A DNA stretch of 64,000 nucleotides from Pontibacter coccineus. Its GTDB lineage: Bacteria; Bacteroidota; Bacteroidia; Cytophagales; Hymenobacteraceae. Positions 18,237-26,422 of this stretch are shown here, piece by piece. Where the stretch lies: the NCBI RefSeq assembly GCF_030546575.1, contig NZ_JAUOTN010000003.1, positions 310,001 through 374,000 of the forward strand, in the 5' to 3' direction. The position numbers were made by a program, and so were the translations under genes. The notes beneath the pieces were generated by a model. The model was not told the origin of the DNA and searched no databases. It was given only the letters and a program-made list of their open reading frames with translations. The first letter of the stretch is position 1. The number at the start of each line of letters is the position of its first letter.

Positions 18237-18629
18237 CTATACCTCCAGGATATTTCCATTCGATTCAGTTAACCGGATATACCTGCCCGAGCCTTTGTAT
18301 AAGTAGAACCCAACCAAAGGCATAATAACCAGGAGCGGAATATATTTCCAGATCATACCCATCCCATAGAGCAGTCCTAATGCAACGGCTGGCAATAGTG
18401 CAAAAAGAGATGGAGCTAAAAGCACGATGGCCCCTATCTTTACGGCTTGCTTCAGGTATAGACTTTTGGTAAAATAGCAGAAGAGGATAGCCGAATTAAT
18501 AGCCAGGCTACCCAGGGAGATCAAATCAAAATCCATGGTCAGTATATAAAGCCCCGCCACGATGTTGAGCGTTACCCAGGCCAACAGGATAATCCTGAAG
18601 GTAGTGTTGGTGATGATTGCTGTAGTCAT
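18237..18629 (-). CDS. Small integral membrane protein, unknown function
   Basis: A 130-residue protein with about four hydrophobic segments (FRIILLAWVTLNIVAGLYI, LGSLAINSAILFCYF, AVKIGAIVLLAPSLFAL, YIPLLVIMPLVGFYLY) and a short polar tail. No transport or enzyme motif is seen. It lies 20 bp downstream of the FAD oxidoreductase gene on the same strand and may be the last gene of that operon. Confidence 0.7.
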   Translation of the reverse strand: MTTAIITNTTFRIILLAWVTLNIVAGLYILTMDFDLISLGSLAINSAILFCYFTKSLYLKQAVKIGAIVLLAPSLFALLPAVALGLLYGMGMIWKYIPLLVIMPLVGFYLYKGSGRYIRLTESNGNILEV

Positions 18630-18649
18630 TCAGATAGTGGCCAGAGTCA

Positions 18650-19789
18650 TTAAAGTCTTTCTAATAGCAAGGCTGCCCCTTCTTCCCCCACCAGCGAACC
18701 AATGGCCACCCCCATGCCCCCCATGCGCACGGCACAGCATACGTGCTCCGATACCGGCTGCACGATGGTCGTCTTGCCGGGGCCTACCCCCATGATGCCG
18801 CTCCAACGCTGCTCTACTTCATACGGTGTGCCCGGTAAGATCACTTCGCGCAACAGTTCGTCCAGTTTGTTCTGCACCAATTCCGTTAGGCCCATCTCGG
18901 TTGTTTCTTCGGTTTTGAAATCGAGGTTGCGGCCGCCGCCGAAGAGTACCCGGTTGCCGATGTTGCGGAAATAGTAAAAGCCTTTGTCGTAGTGGAAAGT
19001 GCCTTTGAAGCGAAGGTCAGGTATAGGCTTGGTGATGAGCACCTGCGCCCGGGCCGGCACCACCTGCAGCTGTGGCAGCAGCTGGCGGGCAAAGCCGTTG
19101 GTGGCGACCAGGGCAGCGCGGGCAGGTATGGCGATGCCTTGTTTGGTGAGGGCGGTGATGCCGGCGCTTTCTTCCTGCAGACTCTCGATCTCCAGTCCGT
19201 TCAGCACGAGCACGCCCAGGGCCTGCACCTTCTGCGTGAGCGCCAGTATCATCTTGCCTGTGTCAATCTGCCCTTCGGCCGTGCTCTCGATCAGGTGTGC
19301 CAGTTGCTTAAATCCAAAATCACTGATCTTGTGGTCAGCCGGGCGGTACACATCCTGCTCGCCTATAACCTGCTGCAGCTGTTGGTTGAGGTAGGGCAGT
19401 TGCGCAAGACAGGCTTCGTACAGTGGCTTTTGGCTTTCCTCAAACAGTTCGTAGCCGCCCCAGCGGTGATAATCGATGGCCTGGTCGCCAAGGTTCCGGC
19501 GCAGGCGCTGCAGCCCGCGCCAGCGGCGCTCCACCAGCGCAAACACCTCTTCTTCGCTGTGGTGGCTCAGGTCGTCGAGCAGCTCGGAGGGACTTCCGAA
19601 GCAGGCGAAGCCGGCATTTCGGGTGCTGGCCCCAGTGGGCAACAGGCCGCGCTCCACGACCATCACTTTCAAGGCAGGCTGCTGTGTCTTCAGGTATAGC
19701 GCCGCGTTCAGCCCCACGATGCCGCCGCCCACGATGAGCACATCCACGTGGCTGAAATACGATTCCTTTTCCCAGAAACTCAACTCCAT
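18650..19789 (-). CDS. FAD-dependent oxidoreductase (DAO/glycine oxidase-like)
   Basis: A 379-residue flavoenzyme. The FAD-binding dinucleotide fold is at the N-terminus (VLIVGGGIVGLNAALYL, then VVERG), followed by STRNAGFACFGSP, typical of D-amino-acid-oxidase-superfamily members that oxidise amines or amino acids. The C-terminal WSGIMGVGPGKTTIVQPV and GGMGVAIG complete the FAD site. An ATG at 19789 was preferred; an adjacent GTG at 19792 would overlap the upstream stop codon. Upstream lie a small protein gene and an alpha/beta hydrolase in a tightly packed unit. Confidence 0.9.
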   Translation of the reverse strand: MELSFWEKESYFSHVDVLIVGGGIVGLNAALYLKTQQPALKVMVVERGLLPTGASTRNAGFACFGSPSELLDDLSHHSEEEVFALVERRWRGLQRLRRNLGDQAIDYHRWGGYELFEESQKPLYEACLAQLPYLNQQLQQVIGEQDVYRPADHKISDFGFKQLAHLIESTAEGQIDTGKMILALTQKVQALGVLVLNGLEIESLQEESAGITALTKQGIAIPARAALVATNGFARQLLPQLQVVPARAQVLITKPIPDLRFKGTFHYDKGFYYFRNIGNRVLFGGGRNLDFKTEETTEMGLTELVQNKLDELLREVILPGTPYEVEQRWSGIMGVGPGKTTIVQPVSEHVCCAVRMGGMGVAIGSLVGEEGAALLLERL

Positions 19790-19791
19790 CA

Positions 19792-20046
19792 CTACTCGTC
19801 TTCGCGGGTGTAGGTATGGGTATAGCCGCGGGCCGTCGCCTCGTCGATGATCTCAAAGCCGGTCAGCATGATCTCGCGCTCGCCGCTGTTGTAGCCGCGC
19901 ACAAATACGCCTTCCGGACTTTCATAGATAGAGTAGTTGTGACGGCCGAAAGGGTAGAGGTTATTGCTTCTAAGCGTAGTCGCGTTGGTGAGGTCGGCGG
20001 TGCGGCCATCTGGTGTTTTGATGATGAATTTCTTTTTATCTGTCAT
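19792..20046 (-). CDS. Small uncharacterised protein in the oxidoreductase operon
   Basis: An 84-residue protein with strand-rich sequence (FIIKTPDGRTADL, NYSIYESPEGVFVRGYNS, IMLTGFEIIDEATARGYTHTY). Its start codon overlaps the stop of the upstream hydrolase gene (ATGA-type, 20043-20046), and its stop nearly touches the oxidoreductase start, showing translational coupling through three genes. No known domain recognised. Confidence 0.75.
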   Translation of the reverse strand: MTDKKKFIIKTPDGRTADLTNATTLRSNNLYPFGRHNYSIYESPEGVFVRGYNSGEREIMLTGFEIIDEATARGYTHTYTREDE

Positions 20047-20696
20047 GTTTCGCAATCTTCTAAAATCTTATCCAAGATAGCACTTATCTCGGAAGCGTGG
20101 CTCAAAACCATCAGGTGGCCACCCCTTTTTACTTGGATGATGCCCGGGTAGGAACCCATCGGCAGGATGCGGTCGGCCGTGCCGTGTATCATCACCGCAC
20201 TCTCGTAGTGGTCGGGTTGGTGCCAGTTGAGCAACTGCCCGATGGCCCAGCGCAAAAAGTTGGGGTCGGTTTCGAGGATCACCTGCTTGAGCAAGGCTTT
20301 TTCGGCTTTGGTGCTGGCGCCGAACAGCAGCGGGCCTACAAAATGAAAGCGCTTGAGCCAGGACGCCGGTATAAGACGGTGGAGCCGAAGGAAGCCCATC
20401 AGGCGGTAGTACCATGGGAGGATCTTGCTGCTGGCGATGCTTGAGATCAGGATGGTTTTGCGCGGGCTTAGAAACCTGGAGAGCTCAATGGCCACCACCC
20501 CGCCGAAAGACATGCCCACCAGCACCGGGTTGGGTTCGGTGATCTGCTCGGCCAGCCGCAACGCATAAGCATGCAGGGGCTCATCGTCATAAGGCTGAAT
20601 CCAGCGCACGTATACCTTGTTCCTGCATTTGATGTGCAGAAACTGAAACATGCGCTCGTCCGCCCCAAGTCCGCTGATAAAATAAACGGTGCTCAT
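20043..20696 (-). CDS. Alpha/beta hydrolase
   Basis: A 217-residue serine hydrolase of the alpha/beta fold. The oxyanion region is near FISGLGADERMF. The nucleophile elbow is GMSFGG (Ser at about residue 63), the acidic residue is in HGTADRILP and the base His is in KRGGHLMV. There is a short cap domain and no signal peptide, so it acts in the cytosol. It is the first gene of a coupled set with the small protein and the FAD oxidoreductase; the substrate is unknown. Confidence 0.88.
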   Translation of the reverse strand: MSTVYFISGLGADERMFQFLHIKCRNKVYVRWIQPYDDEPLHAYALRLAEQITEPNPVLVGMSFGGVVAIELSRFLSPRKTILISSIASSKILPWYYRLMGFLRLHRLIPASWLKRFHFVGPLLFGASTKAEKALLKQVILETDPNFLRWAIGQLLNWHQPDHYESAVMIHGTADRILPMGSYPGIIQVKRGGHLMVLSHASEISAILDKILEDCET

Positions 20697-20753
20697 ACAG
20701 CTTTGCCTCTACGGCTTTTGGCCAGGTAGGGCAGCAAAGCTACGGTTTTTCTG

Positions 20754-21704
20754 CTAATCGAGCTGGGCCACTTCCTGGCTGAGGAAGGACAGCACGTCCT
20801 GTACGGTTTCGTGTGCCTGCTCCTCCATCGGGATATGGCCCGCACCCGCATACAGCTTCAGTTGGGCACCTTTTATACCTTGCTGAAAGCGGCTGGCATC
20901 GGCAACCGGCACCCAGGCATCGGCCTTGCCCCACAGGACCAGGGTGGGTGCTCTCACATGCTCCAGCATGTGCAAGTTGTCAGTGTCCACCGTGTTGAGG
21001 CGATCTATCAAAGCGCGCCGGTTTCCCTCATGTAGCAGCAAGTCATGGCTCAGACTGATCGTTTCGGGTTTCAGTTTGTTATCATCGCCATATACCTCTC
21101 TGAGGCTCTGCTCTACAATAAAGCGCGGTGTTATGTACTTCAAAGTGTGCTTAAGCAAAGGCGTCTGGGCCAACCGGAAGGGGAGGGTAATGCGCTTGTC
21201 ATTGGCGTTGGTGAAGCCAGTAGGGGAGACGAGAATCAGTTTACGCACGCGCTCCGGATGCGTAGCTGCAAAGTCGAAGGCGATCTGGCCGCCCAGGGAG
21301 CTGCCCCCAATATGCGCCCGCTCGATGCCCAGACTGTCCATAAAATGCATGAGCAGGTCACGGTAGTAGTCGATCGAGTACGAGCCGGATGCATTGGGAC
21401 CGGTCAGGCCGAAGCCGGGCAGGTCGAGCCGCAGCACCCGGTACTGCTTGCTGAGTTCGGCAGACCAGCCGTCCCAGGTCTGGAGCGAGGCTGCCGTGCC
21501 GTGCAGCAGGATGATCGGTATACCCTGCCCTTCGTCGCGGTAGTGCAGGTCGGCGCCAGCGATGTTCATAAAACGGGAGGAGGGTGTCGTATACCTGTCT
21601 TTCAGCTCCTCGGCAGGTATATCCGCTCTGATCATCAGCGCAAAAGCAACAGGTATGGCCAGCGCAGCAACGACAGCTAGATGTTTTACCTTGATACGCA
21701 TCAT
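20754..21704 (-). CDS. Alpha/beta hydrolase with N-terminal membrane anchor
   Basis: A 316-residue hydrolase of the epoxide-hydrolase/haloalkane-dehalogenase-like group. An N-terminal hydrophobic helix (LAVVAALAIPVAFAL) acts as anchor or signal. The oxyanion motif is LLHGTAASLQTW, the nucleophile GGSSLGG, the acid in LWGKADAWVPV and the base in GAGHIPME. The sequence GLTGPN before the nucleophile is common in C-C bond or ester hydrolases of this fold. It is not close to the preceding hydrolase in sequence. Two start codons (21704 and 21701) are adjacent. Confidence 0.9.
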   Translation of the reverse strand: MMRIKVKHLAVVAALAIPVAFALMIRADIPAEELKDRYTTPSSRFMNIAGADLHYRDEGQGIPIILLHGTAASLQTWDGWSAELSKQYRVLRLDLPGFGLTGPNASGSYSIDYYRDLLMHFMDSLGIERAHIGGSSLGGQIAFDFAATHPERVRKLILVSPTGFTNANDKRITLPFRLAQTPLLKHTLKYITPRFIVEQSLREVYGDDNKLKPETISLSHDLLLHEGNRRALIDRLNTVDTDNLHMLEHVRAPTLVLWGKADAWVPVADASRFQQGIKGAQLKLYAGAGHIPMEEQAHETVQDVLSFLSQEVAQLD

Positions 21705-21811
21705 GGCCTTCGGATTGTAAATGTGAAATTCCTTTGTACTAATATATGAAATTATCTCCTGGCTGTTCTCTTCCCTGATACTCCTTTACTCCTAAAGTAT
21801 TTGCGCGAAAC

Positions 21812-21848
21812 AAAAAAGCAGCCTGCCATACCCGACAGACTGCTTTTT
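21812..21848 (-). terminator. Rho-independent terminator of the APC permease gene
   Basis: On the minus strand the stem AAAAAGCAGTCTG pairs with CAGGCTGCTTTTT (one G-T pair), and a T-run follows. Confidence 0.85.
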
Positions 21849-21869
21849 AGCTATTGTATAGGGAGGTGC

Positions 21870-23357
21870 TTACGAACCGGCATCTTCCTTGAACTTGTTT
21901 CCGAAGAAATAATAAACCGGAATGCCCAGCGCCACGATGATCAGGCCCGGCCAGGTATAGACTGGCTTGTAGATAAGCAGGATGATGCAGATGCCTGAGG
22001 CAATGAGTACGTACAGGGCCGGCAGGATCGGGTAGCCGAACGCTTTGTAAGGGCGGTTGAGATCCGGACGGCGCACGCGCAGCACAAATACCCCGATGAT
22101 GGTGAGGATGTAAAAGAGCATCACCGCAAAGATCACGTAGTCGAGGAGGTCGTTGAAAGTGCCGGAGAGGCAAAGCAGGCAGGCCCAGGCGCACTGCATC
22201 CACAGCGCGGCGGCAGGCACGCCGTTTTTATTCAGATGCCCCATCTTCTCGAAGAACAGGCCGTCTTTGGCAATGGCGTAGTATACCCGAGCTCCGGACA
22301 GAATGGCGCCGTTGTTGCAGCCAAACGTGGAGATCATGATCAGGATGGCGATGCCTACGGTAGCCGGATAACCGCCGATCACCTCTGCCACAGCCGTTGC
22401 CACCCGGTCATTGGAGGCATATTTTATACCTTGCCCTATCACGTCCGTTGCGTTCGGGTCGCCGTTTAGCGGGAGCACGAGCAGGTATACCAGGTTGATG
22501 ATCAGGTATAGGCCCATCACAATCGCGCTTCCGATCACCATGCTCAGCACGATGGTGCGCTTTGGGTTCACGATCTCATCGCCCGAGAAGCCGATGTTGT
22601 TCCAGGAGTCAGCTGAAAACAAGGCACCCACCATGGCAATGCCGATGGCCGTGATCAGCGCCATACCCACCGGAGGCGCTTCGCTGGTTCCCGCTGCGGC
22701 GGCGGCAGAACCCCAGAAATCAGAGAAGTTGGCCTGCACCGCTGTTTCGTTAATGCCGAAAAGCAGCCCGAAGAGAATCAGGCCGAACAGGGCGATGAGC
22801 TTGGTGCTGCCAAAAATGTTCTGGATCAGCTTGCCACTCTTTACGCCCCTGGAGTTGATGTACGTCAGGTATAGGATGCTGGCAATGGCCAGCAGCTGCA
22901 CCGAGCTGAATTGGAAACTGCCCAAAGAAAACAGCACATTGCTTTCGCTGAACCAAGGTATAAGCACCCCTGTAAAGCGGGCAAAAGCGACGCCCACCGC
23001 TGCGATCACCCCCGTTTGGATCACGAGAAAGAGCGTCCAGCCATAGAGGAAGGCTACCATCTTGTTATAGGCCTCTTTCAGGTACACGTACTGGCCGCCC
23101 ACTTTCGGAAACATAGAAGACAGTTCGCCATAGCTGATGGCGCCCACCATGGTCAGGAAGCCTGAGAGCACCCATACCAGCAGCATATTGCCCGGACTTA
23201 CGACCGCCCTGGATATATCGGCGGTCACGATAAAGATGCCTGAGCCGATCATGCCGCCGGTCACGATCATGATGGCATCGAAAAGGGTGATCTCGCGCTT
23301 AAATTCGCCTTCTTTTTCTTCTTGCTGTATGCTCTTTACTTCTTCAATTTCCTGCAT
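21870..23357 (-). CDS. APC-superfamily amino acid permease
   Basis: A 495-residue inner-membrane transporter with about 12 hydrophobic segments. The first helix contains GGMIGSGIFIVTADI, the unwound GSGIF motif that binds the substrate amino group in APC permeases; TM6 shows SADSWNNIGF. The C-terminal part has the FGYPILPALYV segment of LAT/YfnA-type exchangers. The start MQEIEEVKS was preferred because a longer upstream extension to 23489 is not family-like. CAAAATTA at 23420-23427, read on the minus strand as TAATTTTG, is a plausible -7 box. The amino acid specificity is unknown. Confidence 0.93.
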   Translation of the reverse strand: MQEIEEVKSIQQEEKEGEFKREITLFDAIMIVTGGMIGSGIFIVTADISRAVVSPGNMLLVWVLSGFLTMVGAISYGELSSMFPKVGGQYVYLKEAYNKMVAFLYGWTLFLVIQTGVIAAVGVAFARFTGVLIPWFSESNVLFSLGSFQFSSVQLLAIASILYLTYINSRGVKSGKLIQNIFGSTKLIALFGLILFGLLFGINETAVQANFSDFWGSAAAAAGTSEAPPVGMALITAIGIAMVGALFSADSWNNIGFSGDEIVNPKRTIVLSMVIGSAIVMGLYLIINLVYLLVLPLNGDPNATDVIGQGIKYASNDRVATAVAEVIGGYPATVGIAILIMISTFGCNNGAILSGARVYYAIAKDGLFFEKMGHLNKNGVPAAALWMQCAWACLLCLSGTFNDLLDYVIFAVMLFYILTIIGVFVLRVRRPDLNRPYKAFGYPILPALYVLIASGICIILLIYKPVYTWPGLIIVALGIPVYYFFGNKFKEDAGS

Positions 23358-23629
23358 AGGAGCTGTCTTATACCTGCTTAAGCAGCCGCAAACCCACAAA
23401 GTGGGCAATGGCTGAGAGGCAAAATTAAAGCTAATTTTTTGGGAAAGGACAACTACAGGGGCATTATCTGTTAGAAAGCCTACAGTCAAGAAAATATATA
23501 TAACTATACCTGTTAAAAATTGATTTTTTTGGCTTTAAAAAGGGATGGATGTTCGTCTGGTTTTTTGGGTACTTCACGGATGATTCCGGGCCCTTGGTAT
23601 AAAATAGTAGTAATTAGTGCAACAGTACC

Positions 23630-23660
23630 TTGCATAACAAAGTACTATAGAATAACTTTG
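23630..23660 (+). promoter_or_regulatory. Strong Bacteroidota-type promoter
   Basis: TTG (23630-23632), a 20-base spacer and a perfect TAACTTTG (-7, 23653-23660) lie 40 bp before the small exported peptide gene. Confidence 0.75.
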
Positions 23661-23699
23661 TCACAGTAATAAATTGATAACCATTTAAATATTAAAGCC

Positions 23700-23897
23700 A
23701 TGAAAGTATTATTCGTAATCGCCGCCTCAGTATCTTGCTTCGGTCTTGCATTGCAACCAGCTACAAAAAACGCTCAGACTGTTGATGCTGTTGTAGCCAA
23801 CCATGTTGAAATAGCTGAACCTATGATGACTGTCCTGCTCGACACAGTCGTGATCACACCTGTTGCGCCACAAGCGGTAGCTGCCAACGTGCGCTAA
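23700..23897 (+). CDS. Short exported peptide, unknown function
   Basis: A 65-residue protein: a signal peptide (MKVLFVIAASVSCFGLALQ), then about 40 residues rich in Val, Ala and Pro (VVANHVEIAEP, TVVITPVAPQAVAANVR) with no Cys or Trp after the signal. It has a consensus promoter and an A+T-rich leader, and its stop overlaps the end of the convergent gene by 4 bp. No family recognised. The strong promoter and small size suggest an abundant envelope or secreted peptide, which is an inference. Confidence 0.65.
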   Translation: MKVLFVIAASVSCFGLALQPATKNAQTVDAVVANHVEIAEPMMTVLLDTVVITPVAPQAVAANVR

Positions 23898-24373
23898 GCC
23901 GTAGCAGCCCGCTGGCCGGCGGCAGTGTCATCCTGCTCCAGGAGCCACTCTACGGCCAGGCGCCGTTCATAAAAGTTTTTCATGGAGAGCTGAGGGGTAA
24001 TGCGCTCTTCAAGCTCTCGGGCAGCGAGTTTGCTGAACATACTGAAGGAGTAAACGTGCGCCATGTAGCGCAAACCGGCTCCGAGTACTTGCGGCAACCA
24101 CTCAAACTGAAGCCAGTCATTGGCTTCCTGCCAGTCGCCGGTTACCTCCGACTTGTCGTTGAGTAACTTCGGGCAAGGGTCTTTTCTCAGCAGTTCGAGA
24201 AAGGCCTGGGCTGCGCAAACCACGTTGTCAGCCGTTATGTGGCCCTGCCACTTGGCTTCTATGTAGTCCTGTTTTCGCTGAATGGTCACGTACAAATCAC
24301 CCATCATGTGGCGCAGTTCTACCGGTGCAGCCGGCGGTATTTCCGTACGAATGATTTTGTTTGCCATAGTCAT
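23894..24373 (-). CDS. Uncharacterised cytosolic protein, possibly STAS/SpoIIAA-like
   Basis: A 159-residue protein. The N-terminal half (YVTIQRKQDYIEAKWQGHITADNVVCAAQAFLELLRK ... KLLNDKSEV) follows the strand-helix order of SpoIIAA/STAS-like proteins of Cytophagales, in which a conserved LLND or LVDL loop ends a strand. The C-terminus is an amphipathic helix. It is convergent and overlaps the short peptide gene by 4 bp at the stop codons. Function is unknown; the fold assignment is tentative. Confidence 0.7.
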   Translation of the reverse strand: MTMANKIIRTEIPPAAPVELRHMMGDLYVTIQRKQDYIEAKWQGHITADNVVCAAQAFLELLRKDPCPKLLNDKSEVTGDWQEANDWLQFEWLPQVLGAGLRYMAHVYSFSMFSKLAARELEERITPQLSMKNFYERRLAVEWLLEQDDTAAGQRAATA

Positions 24374-24478
24374 AACAACAGTTGGTTGCGCATCAATGTA
24401 AACAATTCGTGCACCTCACCCACAGATATCGCCCTATTTTAAGTGGAGTGCTCCCTAACAGGGGTAAAGGCCTCTTTT

Positions 24479-24841
24479 TCAGGTAGTAGCCTCCCTCTGT
24501 TCTATTCCCACAAACACACCCTCATCCCTTAGCTCTACCCGGTGGAGAACCGCCTTGCGGGTACGAAAGTCACACTCTCGCCCATCCTGTAGGCTAAACC
24601 TGTAGCTGTGCCAGGGGCATATCACTTCATTCAGGTAATTCGTAGTGCCTTTGCTGAGGGAGTAGCCCAGGTGCGGACAGCTGTCGTCGAGGGCAAAAAA
24701 GCCGGTGGCGGTATGCGCAAAGCAGATGGACCGGCCATCCAGCACCAGTTGCTTCAGTTTGCGCGGAGGCACCTGCTCGTGGGCTTCATTCACGCTGTCA
24801 AACACCTTGTACCAGGTATAGCGCACTTGTTTCTGTTCCAT
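24479..24841 (-). CDS. Rieske [2Fe-2S] ferredoxin-like protein
   Basis: A 120-residue soluble Rieske protein. The cluster ligands are in CPHLGYSL and CPWHSYRF (two Cys, two His; spacing typical of NirD/biphenyl-dioxygenase ferredoxin types). It would transfer electrons to an oxygenase or reductase partner, none of which is adjacent. It follows the DUF3221-like lipoprotein gene by 8 bp, so they form a pair. Confidence 0.92.
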   Translation of the reverse strand: MEQKQVRYTWYKVFDSVNEAHEQVPPRKLKQLVLDGRSICFAHTATGFFALDDSCPHLGYSLSKGTTNYLNEVICPWHSYRFSLQDGRECDFRTRKAVLHRVELRDEGVFVGIEQREATT

Positions 24842-24849
24842 CTGTCCAT

Positions 24850-25221
24850 TTAGTTGCTTACCCGCACGGCAGATGCATGGGCCTGCACCGGAAAGGATTC
24901 CATTGCCTGTTCATCAAACCAGGCCTCTACCAGCTGACCCTCGCGCAGGTGGTCCAGCCGGAGCGTGGCTCCCTGCACGTTTTCAATATAAGTTTTGGCA
25001 TCTATGCGCAGGGTTGCCTGTGTATAGTTTGTTCGCACTCCTTCCACAGATTCGACCAGCACCACGGCCACGCCTTCCTTCTTCTTAGAGTTGGTTTTTT
25101 TGATGTTGGTGATACTGCCCCGCATGTCGGGTTGCGTGTTGGGGATCTGGAAGCCGTCCTGCGGCTGGCATCCGGCCAGGAGGAGCGCTGCCAGGGGCAG
25201 TATGTTCAGGAATCTACTCAT
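24850..25221 (-). CDS. DUF3221-like (YobA-type) lipoprotein
   Basis: A 123-residue lipoprotein: start MSRFLNILPL, lipobox LLAGC, then a small beta-rich domain (RGSITNIKKTNSKKKEGVAVVLVES) with a GQLVEAWFDEQAMESFPVQAHASAVRV ending. That ending matches the layout of DUF3221/YobA proteins, where WFDG and SYPxQ are conserved. An in-frame extension to 25272 was rejected because the signal peptide starts at MSRF. Pairs with the Rieske gene. Function unknown. Confidence 0.75.
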   Translation of the reverse strand: MSRFLNILPLAALLLAGCQPQDGFQIPNTQPDMRGSITNIKKTNSKKKEGVAVVLVESVEGVRTNYTQATLRIDAKTYIENVQGATLRLDHLREGQLVEAWFDEQAMESFPVQAHASAVRVSN

Positions 25222-25326
25222 GGCACAGGGTCGTGTCGAGCCCATACCTTCTGGTTGGGCCTGCTTTGACAATTGTACGCAGGAGGGAGAGGATTAGTAA
25301 AGGAGCAGGCGCATTTTATTTGCCGC

Positions 25327-26010
25327 TTACGCTACCCGCATGAACTGGTCTGACAGCTCTCTGCGCAGGCTTTCGCCCTGGGTATAGTAAGAAAGGAAAT
25401 CGGTGCGGCGGCAAGTGGCCAGGCGCGGTTCCTGACGCAGGGTGAGTCGGGAGCGTTTTCCTATCGTGAGTAGGCCGACCCCTTTTCGTTCGCATAGTTT
25501 GGAGAGGTAGTCTGCCATGGCATTGCCGCGCCAGCACAGGCTGCTCACCTGTATACCGAGCCACTGATGGTCGCCGGGTTGCTGCTTGAGTTGGTCTACC
25601 GCCACTTTGAGTTGCTGCTGAATGTAGTGCTTACGAAATCTGGAATGAAGGACAAAGCCAGCCACGGCAAGTATAGCAGGTATAGCGGCCATTGCCAGCC
25701 AGCTGCCGACCAGGTAGCAAGCGTAGGATGCTGCCCCAAAAATAGAGGCCGCCGTTAAATAGCGAACCCTGCCCAGTCCCCTTTTCTTGTAGGAGGAGAG
25801 AACACGCGCAATCTTGTCAGAAGCAGAGGTACTGAGGGAAACGGCAAAAAAGCTGTTGTCATGTTTCTGGTAGGCAAACAGCGCATCAGCAAAGGTGCCT
25901 TGATGGGTGGACACCGTTCTGTTTACAAGTAAACCAGATTTTTTTTCATGTTTGGCATAATAGGATCCAAGAAATTCGATTGCCTGGTCTCCGATGCTGC
26001 TCTCTGCCAT
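25327..26010 (-). CDS. Membrane-anchored protein of unknown function
   Basis: A 227-residue protein. An N-terminal soluble part is followed by one hydrophobic hairpin (SIFGAASYACYLVGSWLAMAAIPAILAVAGFVL, about residues 85-120) and then a basic C-terminal domain (QWLGIQVSSLCWRGNAMADYLSKLCERKGVGLLTIG). The layout resembles a membrane-tethered nuclease-like or regulatory domain, but no catalytic motif is secure. Standalone gene before a 400-bp A+T-rich gap. Confidence 0.65.
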   Translation of the reverse strand: MAESSIGDQAIEFLGSYYAKHEKKSGLLVNRTVSTHQGTFADALFAYQKHDNSFFAVSLSTSASDKIARVLSSYKKRGLGRVRYLTAASIFGAASYACYLVGSWLAMAAIPAILAVAGFVLHSRFRKHYIQQQLKVAVDQLKQQPGDHQWLGIQVSSLCWRGNAMADYLSKLCERKGVGLLTIGKRSRLTLRQEPRLATCRRTDFLSYYTQGESLRRELSDQFMRVA

Positions 26011-26422
26011 ATGCGTCAGTAGTTGTTTGTAGCCTTCAAATGCATTGTTTCATAGTTGGGGCTACCCAGTAAAACTGATGAGCCTTAGGCAGGATGCGTT
26101 AAGTGTCTTCCACTTTTTTACAAATATAGCGAGGGTAAAATATAAAGCTAATAATTAGATTATTTTTTTTAAAAATTTACTTTAGCCTATACCATTCTTT
26201 GATAAGTCCAGACTAGTCATATTACTATTCTATACTACCTGATTGCGAATTGTTGAGCTATTGGCTGTTTTAAATACAAGAAAATTATATCAATAGTTAT
26301 ATGTCGGGTTGGAGCGGCTTTCTGTCCTATAAAACCTGAAAAACTGGGTTGGCTAACGCAAATTTTTTAGATTTACGCCTCAGTGATAATGGCTCACGCT
26401 CACTGCTCTTTTAACTAAAACC
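26011..26422. other. A+T-rich intergenic region, no gene seen
   Basis: Separates two divergent genes. It holds poly-T tracts and TAGATTTA (near 26365), a seven-of-eight match to the -7 box, which may serve the PIG-L gene. No repeat family member or RNA gene was recognised. Confidence 0.45.
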
